From: Candidatus Pelagibacter sp.
Lineage (GTDB): Bacteria > Pseudomonadota > Alphaproteobacteria > Pelagibacterales > Pelagibacteraceae
Direction: 5' to 3'
DNA: 21,500 nt
Assembly: GCA_028226535.1 (NCBI GenBank)
Contig: JAOJEG010000012.1
Coordinates: forward strand, 1-21,500
Shown here: in pieces, positions 1-7,056 of the stretch
How the letters are laid out: each line of letters starts with the position of its first letter
Position numbering within the stretch: the stretch's first letter is position 1
Program-made: the position numbers and the translations under genes
Notes under the pieces: model-generated
Seen by the model: the letters and a program-made list of their open reading frames with translations, nothing else
Database searches by the model: none
Told to the model about the DNA's origin: nothing

Positions 1-911
1 GTGGTTAATAATTCAACACCATAATTAGAATTATTAAGTCTACCTCCTGCATTAATAATTGGCCCAATTAAAAATCCTAAATCATCAATAGTTAATTTTT
101 TTTTTAATTTATATTGCTCAAATATATAATTTAAAGCTAGATAATTTTTGATATTAAAATTATCAATTGTATTAAGTGCAATTGTTCTATTAATTTTTCT
201 TAGAGGCATTACATCACAAATAGTAGCTAGTAATACATAAATTAAAAAATTAGATATTTTGAAGTCTGATTTAGTTTTTTGAATAATAGTTTCTATAAAA
301 AAATATGTTAGAGATGTAGCACATAAGAGAGATTTTTCTTTTTTAATAGATTCTTTTTTAGGATTAATAATTACATTTGATTTTGGATAAGGCTTATTTA
401 TTTCATGATGATCAATTATTATTGATTTGATATTATGTTTGTTTAAATATTCAATGGCTTCATTTGAAGTAGAGCCACAATCAACCATTATTACTAGCTT
501 AGGTTTTTTTAAAATCAATTTTTGGAATAGCTTTTTACTGGCGCCATAACCATCTTCGGTTCTGTCAGGAATATAAAAAAAATGTTTTTGATTAATAAAA
601 TTAAAATATCGAACTAATAATGATGTAGCACAGGCGCCATCGACATCATAATCACCTAAAATACAGATATTTTCATTATTATTAATAGTTTTTAAAAGTA
701 TATGTGATGCTTTTTGGAAATCTTTGTCATCTTTAAATATATTTATTAATTTCTGCTTATTATTAATTCCATATATTTCTGAAGTATCATAGTTTCTTGA
801 AATAATTAATCTAGTTATTACATCACCCAAGCCATAATCTTGTTTAAATTTTTCTACTAATTTTTTATTAACCTTTTGTTCTGTCCAAATTTTACCAGAA
901 ACAGAAATCAT
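1..911 (-). CDS. recJ: Single-stranded-DNA-specific exonuclease RecJ (3' part cut by window edge)
   Basis: About 303 N-terminal residues of RecJ, a 5'-3' single-strand DNA exonuclease of recombinational and mismatch repair. The DHH phosphoesterase core is visible: LGDYDVDG at about residues 85-92, VDCG at about 143-146 and the signature DHH at about 167-169, preceded by III. The last readable residues, GPIINAGGRLNN, match the RecJ motif that follows the DHH core. The reading frame is open to the left edge, so the remaining core and the DHHA1/OB parts lie outside the window. The ATG at 911 overlaps the glpX stop as ATGA, which fixes the start and suggests translational coupling. The glpX-recJ order is common in Alphaproteobacteria. 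No frameshift is seen. Confidence 0.93.
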   Translation of the reverse strand, partial: MISVSGKIWTEQKVNKKLVEKFKQDYGLGDVITRLIISRNYDTSEIYGINNKQKLINIFKDDKDFQKASHILLKTINNNENICILGDYDVDGACATSLLVRYFNFINQKHFFYIPDRTEDGYGASKKLFQKLILKKPKLVIMVDCGSTSNEAIEYLNKHNIKSIIIDHHEINKPYPKSNVIINPKKESIKKEKSLLCATSLTYFFIETIIQKTKSDFKISNFLIYVLLATICDVMPLRKINRTIALNTIDNFNIKNYLALNYIFEQYKLKKKLTIDDLGFLIGPIINAGGRLNNSNYGVELLT

Positions 912-1855
912 TCATTTATTGAATTGATGCTTTTAACAATTTCTTTTGAATTAGTATTTTTATGTGTCACTAGGGTTTCACTAATATATTTATCTCCATC
1001 AATAATTATACCATTTAAAACTTCACAGGTGGTAATTCCTGATGCACAAAAAAGAGAATCTCCTTTAACAATTTCATTTAATTCATATTTTTTATTTAAG
1101 TTAGTTATACCCATTGATTTAGCTTCAATTATATCTTTTTCATTATCAAAAATAAATCTTCCTTGAAAATGACAGTTATATGTATCAAGCGCACATGCAG
1201 CTAAAACCCCTTCTGGACCACCACCAATACCTAAAAACATATCAACATTATACTTTGGATCGGAAACATATAATGCACCAAGTACATCACCATCTGTAAT
1301 TAGTTTAATATTTACTCCTAAATCTTTGAGCTTATCAATTATTTTTTTGTGTCTAGGTCTATCTAAAACACAAACTGTAATTGAAGAAAAATCTTTATTT
1401 TTAAATTCAGATAAATTTTTGATATTTTTTTCTAACGGATAATCTAAATCAATCAAATCTTTATCAATTTTTCCAGTAGCTATTTTATTCATGTAAGTTT
1501 CAGGTGCATTAAATAGATTGCCTTTTTCTCCAACAGCTAATACCGCAATGCCTCCTGGTAAATTATTTGCAACAAAATTTGTTCCCTCAACAGGATCAAC
1601 TGCTATATCAAAATTAGGACCATTTGTTGTACCTAAAATCTCTCCTGTATAAAGTAATGGAGCTTCATCTAGAGTTCCCTCTCCTATTACTACTTGTCCA
1701 TTCATATCAATTTTATTTAGTTCTGACCTCATAGAGTCAACGGCAGCTTGATCAGCTGCAATTTTATCTTTTTTACCTACTAAGTATGATGCAGCTAGAG
1801 CAGCTTTTGAAGTAACTTGACTAAATTTGTCAATAAATTTTTTATCAATTGCCAT
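908..1855 (-). CDS. glpX: Class II fructose-1,6-bisphosphatase GlpX
   Basis: 315 residues, close to the family length (E. coli GlpX has 336). It hydrolyses fructose-1,6-bisphosphate to fructose-6-phosphate in cytosolic gluconeogenesis. The metal and substrate signature is intact: D35 (ADQAAVD), E59 in GEGTLDEAPLL, D87 and E90 in DIAVDPVEGT, and E215 in GGGPEGVLAA. These keep the spacing of the E. coli GlpX ligands D33, E57, D85, E88 and E213 with a constant offset of two. Class II enzymes of this kind sometimes also act on sedoheptulose-1,7-bisphosphate, which cannot be judged here. The start ATG shares one base with the upstream transporter stop (TAATG) and the stop overlaps recJ (ATGA), so it sits inside one transcription unit. 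Confidence 0.94.
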   Translation of the reverse strand: MAIDKKFIDKFSQVTSKAALAASYLVGKKDKIAADQAAVDSMRSELNKIDMNGQVVIGEGTLDEAPLLYTGEILGTTNGPNFDIAVDPVEGTNFVANNLPGGIAVLAVGEKGNLFNAPETYMNKIATGKIDKDLIDLDYPLEKNIKNLSEFKNKDFSSITVCVLDRPRHKKIIDKLKDLGVNIKLITDGDVLGALYVSDPKYNVDMFLGIGGGPEGVLAACALDTYNCHFQGRFIFDNEKDIIEAKSMGITNLNKKYELNEIVKGDSLFCASGITTCEVLNGIIIDGDKYISETLVTHKNTNSKEIVKSINSINE

Positions 1856-2847
1856 TAAATTTTTTCATCAATAAATTTATCTTCATTTATTTTTGACTCA
1901 AATTCTCTTAAACGTTTATAAACGCTAGCTAATTCAATTATTGTGGGCCACGCTTTTAGAATATATTGCATTGATCCTTCAACTCTTCCAAAAGCCCTAA
2001 TAATTTGTTGCATTACACCAAGTGTAACAGCTCCAGCGACTATAGCAGGTGCTAAAAAAACATATGCTGAAAGAACATTTGCCTGTAAATAGGCAATTCT
2101 ACCTACATTAAAATATAAATATCGAATATAACTCAGAAAATGTATTTCTCTTACACCATTAAAAAGTTCCTCAATTGATTTTGGTCTGACCGTTCCGTCG
2201 TCCTCAGCGACTACTAATATTTTTCTATAAGCAGCCTCTTTTTTTTGAAGATCATATTCAACACCAACTAGTCTTAAAATTAATCCTAAAACAATTAAAA
2301 ATATAGTTCCTCCAACAGACCAGATTAAAGCACCAACAATTAATCCATAATCCCAATCACCAAAAAAGAAGATCGGAATACCAATACTTAAACCAAATAA
2401 GATTGGCATAAATTCAACTAATATCATTAAAGCTTCAATTAAACTTGTGCCTAAGGTCTCCATTATTCTAGAAAACTTTATTGTGTCTTCTTGAACTCTC
2501 TGGGAAGCTCCTTCAATTTTACGAGCTCTATCATATACACTGTGATACCACTCAACCATTGATGTTCTCCATCTAAATAAATAGTGGGAGGTAAAGAAAC
2601 TAACAACAACAGCTACACCAACATATATCGCAGCTAATGTTATAAAAGATAATAAACTAGACCAATACTCTTCGATAGTTATAGCATTTGGCTCACCAAG
2701 CGCTTTTTGAATCATGTCATAGAATTGACCAAACCACTCATTTATTTTGACATCAATTTTAACTTGGATCCATAATGAAGATAAAATGATAATTGATCCA
2801 AGCCAAGACCACATAAACCATTTTCTTAATTTGAAAAATCTAAACAT
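1855..2847 (-). CDS. SbmA/BacA-family peptide transporter, short form
   Basis: 330 residues resembling SbmA/BacA, inner-membrane proteins that import antimicrobial and proline-rich peptides, driven by the proton gradient in E. coli SbmA. Family blocks are clear: FYDMIQKAL near residue 43, HYLFRWRTSMVEWY near 88, IEGASQRVQEDTIKFS near 111, EAAYRKILVVAEDDGTVRP near 205, and the C-terminal AFGRVEGSMQYILKAWPTIIELASVYKRLREFE. There is no nucleotide-binding domain. Several hydrophobic segments are visible, at about 12-30, 66-86, 135-155, 163-190 and 260-285. Homology begins where E. coli SbmA (about 406 residues) is already about 80 residues in, so the N-terminal membrane segments are absent. The start cannot be moved upstream because the stop of the preceding gene is in the same frame one codon before the ATG. 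The substrate is unknown. Confidence 0.85.
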   Translation of the reverse strand: MFRFFKLRKWFMWSWLGSIIILSSLWIQVKIDVKINEWFGQFYDMIQKALGEPNAITIEEYWSSLLSFITLAAIYVGVAVVVSFFTSHYLFRWRTSMVEWYHSVYDRARKIEGASQRVQEDTIKFSRIMETLGTSLIEALMILVEFMPILFGLSIGIPIFFFGDWDYGLIVGALIWSVGGTIFLIVLGLILRLVGVEYDLQKKEAAYRKILVVAEDDGTVRPKSIEELFNGVREIHFLSYIRYLYFNVGRIAYLQANVLSAYVFLAPAIVAGAVTLGVMQQIIRAFGRVEGSMQYILKAWPTIIELASVYKRLREFESKINEDKFIDEKI

Positions 2848-2850
2848 TAA

Positions 2851-3132
2851 TTATTTTAAAAAATTATCAGCGTATGATTTTTTTACAGTTTTTCTTTTTT
2901 TTGGTTCGATTAATTCAAAATCTATTTTTTTCTTTTTTGCGTAGCTTATTGCTAACTCCTTTGATGGAAATTGAAGTTTTAATTCAGTCAATGTATCTGA
3001 AGAACTTTCCCATCCCATTAATGGATTTCTAGTTGGGTCTTTAGTAATAAATTCTAAAATCCATTTATTACCTTTTCCCGTTCCAGACTGCATAGGGTTT
3101 TTATTTGGTATGTAAATTAATGCTTTATTCAT
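2851..3132 (-). CDS. NDUFS4-like NADH dehydrogenase (Complex I) accessory subunit
   Basis: 93 residues of the ETC Complex I subunit family (NDUFS4, the mitochondrial 18 kDa subunit), a peripheral component of NADH:ubiquinone oxidoreductase found in Alphaproteobacteria and mitochondria. Signature blocks are ALIYIPNKNPMQSG (residues 4-17), WILEF, the MGWESSSDT block and LQFPSKELAISYAKKK, followed by a lysine-rich C-terminus (PKKRKTVKKSYADNFLK). The length is typical of bacterial members. The ATG lies 5 nt after the CCA end of tRNA-Pro on the same strand, with no Shine-Dalgarno sequence possible in that gap. Its TAA is followed by one codon and then the in-frame ATG of the transporter gene. The nuo operon itself is not in the window. 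Confidence 0.85.
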   Translation of the reverse strand: MNKALIYIPNKNPMQSGTGKGNKWILEFITKDPTRNPLMGWESSSDTLTELKLQFPSKELAISYAKKKKIDFELIEPKKRKTVKKSYADNFLK

Positions 3133-3137
3133 AATGA

Positions 3138-3214
<77 letters not shown>

Positions 3215-3223
3215 ATGCGTGTA

Positions 3224-3251
3224 CTAATACAACAGTTATTGATAATTTCAA
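3224..3251 (-). promoter_or_regulatory. Putative sigma70-type promoter of tRNA-Pro and the downstream operon
   Basis: On the minus strand TTGAAA (3246-3251) and TATTAG (3224-3229) are separated by 16 nt. The predicted transcription start falls a few bases before the tRNA 5' end. The -35 matches consensus at five of six bases and the -10 at four of six. In such AT-rich DNA chance matches are common, but the position is right. Confidence 0.45.
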
Positions 3252-3308
3252 TGTATAAAGAAGCCAAAATTAAAAGAAATTTGATAAAAATCTGTTATAT
3301 AACGAGGC

Positions 3309-3797
3309 ATGATAATTACTTGTCCAAATTGTAATAAAAAATTCAAAATTGATAATTCTCTAATACCAGATGAAGGTAGAGATTTAAAATGTGGGTCATG
3401 TAATCATATTTGGCTTTATAAAATTAAAGAAGAAAATAGTAAAATATTAGAGTTAAAAGAGGAAATTGACATCAATGATATTAAAACAAAAGTTGATAAG
3501 AATAATGAAGAAATAGTCGAAAACAAAAATCCTCTAACAAAAATTGAAACTGAATTAAATAATCAAAAAAAAGAAAAAAATATAGAAAAACAAAAAGAAA
3601 CAAAAATATCTAAAAATACTGGAAATAAGCTTTTCTCTTATTTAATCGTATTTATTATATCTTTTGTGGCATTAATTATCTTGCTTGATACTCTAAAAAA
3701 CCCATTAATCGATGTATTTCCTGGACTTGAAATTATATTATTTAATCTTTTTGAAACATTGCAAGACATAAAGTTATTTATTATAGACCTAATTTAA
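3309..3797 (+). CDS. MJ0042-type zinc-ribbon protein with C-terminal membrane segment
   Basis: 162 residues. Residues 1-37 form a small zinc ribbon with C5-x2-C8 and C28-x2-C31 (CPNCNKKF and LKCGSCNHIW), the MJ0042 finger-like family of PF13717/PF13719. Residues 40-107 are a very charged, Lys/Glu/Asn-rich and probably disordered or coiled linker. Residues 108-127 are one strongly hydrophobic membrane span (LFSYLIVFIISFVALIILL), followed by a second amphipathic or hydrophobic tail. The predicted layout is a cytosolic zinc ribbon tethered to the inner membrane. Its function is unknown and the family is common in Proteobacteria. GAGG lies just upstream of the ATG. It is first in a plus-strand unit, 6 nt before nhaA. 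Confidence 0.8.
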   Translation: MIITCPNCNKKFKIDNSLIPDEGRDLKCGSCNHIWLYKIKEENSKILELKEEIDINDIKTKVDKNNEEIVENKNPLTKIETELNNQKKEKNIEKQKETKISKNTGNKLFSYLIVFIISFVALIILLDTLKNPLIDVFPGLEIILFNLFETLQDIKLFIIDLI

Positions 3798-3803
3798 TTT
3801 TTT

Positions 3804-4985
3804 ATGATTAATTATTTATCTAAACCTTTTAGATGGTTTTTTAAACTTGAAGCTGCAAGTGGGCTTGTATTATTATTTTCTGCAATAATTGCATTAGTTA
3901 TAAGCAATTCAGATTTAGCAGAATTATATTTCTCAACCTTAAATAAATATCTTTTTATAGGTATCAATAATTTTGGATTAAAATTATCTGTACTACATTG
4001 GATCAATGATGCTTTAATGGCAATTTTCTTTTTTTTCGTTACATTAGAAATTAAGAGAGAATTTTTACAAGGCGAACTATCAAATATTAAACAAGCTCTA
4101 TTACCAATAATAGCAGCCGTAGGTGGAATGCTAGTCCCTGCTTTATTTTATGTTTTTGTAAATCTAGGTGATAGTGAAACTTTGAATGGATGGGCAATAC
4201 CCTCAGCTACGGATATTGCTTTTTCTTTAGGTGTTTTATCTTTGCTTGGTAAAAGAGTTCCTCTATCATTAAAAGTATTTCTAACAGCGCTAGCGATAAT
4301 TGATGACTTAGGTGCAATAGTAATTATTGCTCTATTCTACTCAGGAGATTTGAGCATCAAGTATTTAAGTTTAATGTTATTAGCTTTTATTTTATTGTTA
4401 TTAATTAACAAATTTAATATTAAAAAGTTCTTACCTTATTTGATTGTCGGACTTTTCCTTTGGGATTTTACTCATAATTCAGGAATACATGCGACTATTG
4501 CTGGTGTTTTGTTAGCCATGACGATTCCTCATAGAAAAAAAGAAAAAGATTTTTCTTTATTAATTAAAATAGAACACGCAATTAGTCCATATGTAGCTTT
4601 TGGTATAATGCCACTTTTTGCTTTTGCAAATGCTGGTGTTTCTTTGGAGGGTTTATCATTTGCATCATTGTTAGATAAAGTTCCACTAGGTATCGTACTT
4701 GGACTATTTTTGGGTAAACAATTGGGTGTATTTATATTTTCTTATGCATCTATAAAATTAAAAGTAGCTCAAATGCCGAACAACACAAGTTGGTATAATT
4801 TTTATGGCGTGGGAGTCCTTACGGGGATTGGATTCACAATGAGTTTATTTGTTGGAAATTTAGCTTTTGTTGAAAACATGCAATACATGGATGGAGTTAA
4901 AATAGGAGTTTTAACCGGATCATTATTATCAACGTTATTTGGTTATTTTCTAATATTACTTACTCCAAATAAACCTAAGCAATGA
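3804..4985 (+). CDS. nhaA: Na+/H+ antiporter NhaA
   Basis: 393 residues, close to E. coli NhaA (388). It exchanges cytosolic Na+ (or Li+) for external protons across the inner membrane and supports pH and sodium homeostasis, as expected for a marine cell. The family opening is present (RWFFKLEAASGLVLLFSAIIAL), as are IPSATDIAFSLGVLSLLGKR with D137 and TALAIIDDLGAIVIIALFYS with D167 and D168, matching the transport residues D133, D163 and D164 of E. coli. The motifs HATIAGVLLAMTIP and the C-terminal TGIGFTMSLFVGNLAF are also present. About twelve membrane helices are expected. Its stop overlaps the next gene as ATGA, so the peroxidase gene is probably coupled to it. Confidence 0.97.
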   Translation: MINYLSKPFRWFFKLEAASGLVLLFSAIIALVISNSDLAELYFSTLNKYLFIGINNFGLKLSVLHWINDALMAIFFFFVTLEIKREFLQGELSNIKQALLPIIAAVGGMLVPALFYVFVNLGDSETLNGWAIPSATDIAFSLGVLSLLGKRVPLSLKVFLTALAIIDDLGAIVIIALFYSGDLSIKYLSLMLLAFILLLLINKFNIKKFLPYLIVGLFLWDFTHNSGIHATIAGVLLAMTIPHRKKEKDFSLLIKIEHAISPYVAFGIMPLFAFANAGVSLEGLSFASLLDKVPLGIVLGLFLGKQLGVFIFSYASIKLKVAQMPNNTSWYNFYGVGVLTGIGFTMSLFVGNLAFVENMQYMDGVKIGVLTGSLLSTLFGYFLILLTPNKPKQ

Positions 4986-5524
4986 GAAAATTAATATTTT
5001 TATTAACTATATTTATGTTTTTTTTTAAATCTTCAGCGACAGCAAACTACGAAAAAAAAATTTATGATTTCACTATAGAGAGCATAACTGGTGAGACAAT
5101 CGATTTTAAAGATTACAAAAATAAAGTTATTTTAGTTGTAAATACCGCAAGTTATTGCGGGTTTACAAAACAATATGATGAATTACAAGAATTGTGGAAT
5201 TTATATAAAGAGAAAGGTTTAATTGTTCTTGGAGTGCCGTCTAATTCATTTAATCAAGAAAAAAATAACAATTCAGATGTTAAAAAATTTTGTGAAGTAA
5301 ATTTTAATATTAACTTTCCACTTACAGTTATTACTGAAGTTAAAGGAAAAAATGCTCATGAACTTTTTAAATGGGCTTCAGAAAATCATGGCAAATCTGC
5401 TGAGCCAAAATGGAATTTTCATAAGATTTTAGTTAATAAAGAAGGCAAGATTGAAGATACATTCGCTTCATTTACAAAACCAATGTCAAAAAAGATCACT
5501 AAAGCTATAGAAAAAATTTTATAA
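4982..5524 (+). CDS. Exported glutathione peroxidase-family thiol peroxidase
   Basis: 180 residues of the GPx family (BtuE/BsaA-like), which reduce hydrogen peroxide or lipid hydroperoxides using thiols. The peroxidatic Cys is C59 in NTASYCGFT, a cysteine rather than selenocysteine. Q92 (FNQE) and W144-N145 (KWNFHK) complete the GPx tetrad. A further cysteine, C104 in KKFCEVNF, is a candidate resolving cysteine, so thioredoxin-type reduction is as likely as glutathione. Residues 1-21 look like a Sec signal peptide (hydrophobic core LIFLLTIFMFFF, probable cleavage after ATA), so the enzyme should be periplasmic, unlike the cytosolic E. coli BtuE. The gene starts inside the nhaA stop codon and its last 6 bases overlap the convergent MBL gene. 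Confidence 0.9.
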   Translation: MRKLIFLLTIFMFFFKSSATANYEKKIYDFTIESITGETIDFKDYKNKVILVVNTASYCGFTKQYDELQELWNLYKEKGLIVLGVPSNSFNQEKNNNSDVKKFCEVNFNINFPLTVITEVKGKNAHELFKWASENHGKSAEPKWNFHKILVNKEGKIEDTFASFTKPMSKKITKAIEKIL

Positions 5525-6289
5525 TTCTAAAGTTAATCCATCGTGAGCTGGAATAACATTTTTTGGCAAAACTCTTTTAAGAACTTTATAATCTAACACA
5601 GGTGATAAATTAGTAAGTACAGCTTTTTTTGGTTTACATTTTCTAATCACAGCTAAAGAGGCTTCTAAATTAAAGTGTGATGGATGATAATTGTACCACA
5701 AACAATCTATTACTAAATATTTAAGTTTTTTAAAATATTTAAAATCTTGATCATAAATTTTACTTACATCGCTTATATATGCTAATTTTTTATTTATTAT
5801 AAAACAATTTGATTTTACTTTTCCATGTTCAACTACAATACTTTGAATATTAATTTTTTTGTTATAATTTTTTGTAAAAATTGTTTTGGGTAACTTATTT
5901 AGTTTTAATGTTGCAGGATATTCTATTGAGTAGCTATTAAAGATATATGAGAAACTCTCTTTTAAATATTTTGATGTAGGAGCATCAGTAAAAACATTTA
6001 TTTGTCTCCTGCTATTAATATAAAAAGATCTTAAATCATTTATTCCATGAGTTTGGTCGCCATGCATATGTGAATATAAAACTTTATCAATTCTTTTGAT
6101 ATTATGCCTCAATAATTGTTGACGTAAATCAGGAGAAGTATCAATTAATATATTTTCCTCAGAAGTTTTTAATAAAGCAGAGCATCTTGTTCTATAATTT
6201 TTTTTATTTTTTGGATCGCAATTTCCAAAATAACCATCTGGACGTGGTACACCCATAGAACTTCCACATCCAAGAATTATAAATTTCAT
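5519..6289 (-). CDS. MBL-fold metallohydrolase (PhnP-like)
   Basis: 256 residues of the metallo-beta-lactamase fold, related to PhnP/RNase Z-type phosphodiesterases. The N-terminus FIILGCGSSMGVPRP and the cysteines in the FGNCDPKNKKNYRTRCSALL region are typical of the group that follows tatD in Alphaproteobacteria. The metal motif reads HMHGDQTHG (H74, H76, D78, H81); the usual HxHxDH histidine is Q79 here. Later ligands are probably H155 (VVEHGK), D174 (YISDVSK) and H249 (PAHDGL). The natural substrate is unknown; a cyclic phosphodiester or nucleotide is a reasonable guess from the family. It is last in the nine-gene minus-strand run, starting 5 nt after tatD ends. Confidence 0.85.
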   Translation of the reverse strand: MKFIILGCGSSMGVPRPDGYFGNCDPKNKKNYRTRCSALLKTSEENILIDTSPDLRQQLLRHNIKRIDKVLYSHMHGDQTHGINDLRSFYINSRRQINVFTDAPTSKYLKESFSYIFNSYSIEYPATLKLNKLPKTIFTKNYNKKINIQSIVVEHGKVKSNCFIINKKLAYISDVSKIYDQDFKYFKKLKYLVIDCLWYNYHPSHFNLEASLAVIRKCKPKKAVLTNLSPVLDYKVLKRVLPKNVIPAHDGLTLEL

Positions 6290-6294
6290 AATAT

Positions 6295-7056
6295 TTAATT
6301 AAAAAAAAGTTTATTAAAGTTATTAGTTGTAGAATTAACAAGCTCTAATTTAGAAATATTTTTTATATCTGCTAATTTTTGAGCAGTATAATCAATAAAT
6401 GAAGGCTCATTTTTTTTACCTCGATTAGGCACTGGTGCTAAAAAAGGACTATCTGTTTCAATTAAAATTCTATCTAAAGGCAAAAATCTAAATGTTTCTT
6501 GTAATTCTGCAGAATTTTTAAAAGTAATAATGCCACTAGCAGAAAAAAAAGCATTTAATGTTAATAGTTTTTTTGCAAAATTTAAACTACCTGTAAAGCA
6601 ATGCATTAATATTTTTAGATTTTTATCTTTATAATCATTCAATATATTAAAAGTTTCTTCTTCAGCGTCTCTAGAATGAATGATTAATGGAGAGTTTGTT
6701 TTAATAGATGCCTCAATATGTTCTTTAAAACTTATTATCTGATTATCTTTATCACTATTATTATAGTAAAAATCTAAACCAGTTTCGCCAATTCCGATTA
6801 TTTTATCATTTTCAGTAATATTTTTTATTATTATATCTGAAGTAATCTTATTTTCGTTTGTCTCATGCGGATGAATTCCAATTGTGCCATAAATCATTTT
6901 ATCTTTTTGTATGATTGTCTTAATTCGCTCAAAACTTTCAAAAGAGGTCGAAATCGTTAATAGTTTTTTTATACCAATCTCTTTTGAACGTTTAATTACA
7001 TTGGTTAAATCACTTAACAAAGGTTCGTGATCTAAATGACAGTGTGAGTCAATCAT
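6295..7056 (-). CDS. TatD-family metal-dependent deoxyribonuclease (YcfH type)
   Basis: 253 residues, the usual TatD length. It is a TIM-barrel amidohydrolase-type hydrolase with DNase activity in characterised members. Metal-binding residues are all present: H5 and H7 in DSHCHLD, E91 in IGIGETGLDFYY, H127 in PLIIHSRDAE, H152 in LMHCFTGS and D202 in IETDSPFLAPVP. In many bacteria this paralogue lies directly after metG or holB, as here. The start ATG lies inside the metG end (ATGATTGA, an 8-nt overlap), and the MBL gene follows after 5 nt. I leave the symbol blank because several TatD paralogues (ycfH, tatD, yjjV) cannot be separated with certainty. Confidence 0.92.
   Translation of the reverse strand: MIDSHCHLDHEPLLSDLTNVIKRSKEIGIKKLLTISTSFESFERIKTIIQKDKMIYGTIGIHPHETNENKITSDIIIKNITENDKIIGIGETGLDFYYNNSDKDNQIISFKEHIEASIKTNSPLIIHSRDAEEETFNILNDYKDKNLKILMHCFTGSLNFAKKLLTLNAFFSASGIITFKNSAELQETFRFLPLDRILIETDSPFLAPVPNRGKKNEPSFIDYTAQKLADIKNISKLELVNSTTNNFNKLFFN

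Noticed and set aside
876..1166. Plus-strand 96-codon frame opposite recJ and glpX
   Set aside because: Antisense shadow across two well-supported overlapping genes.
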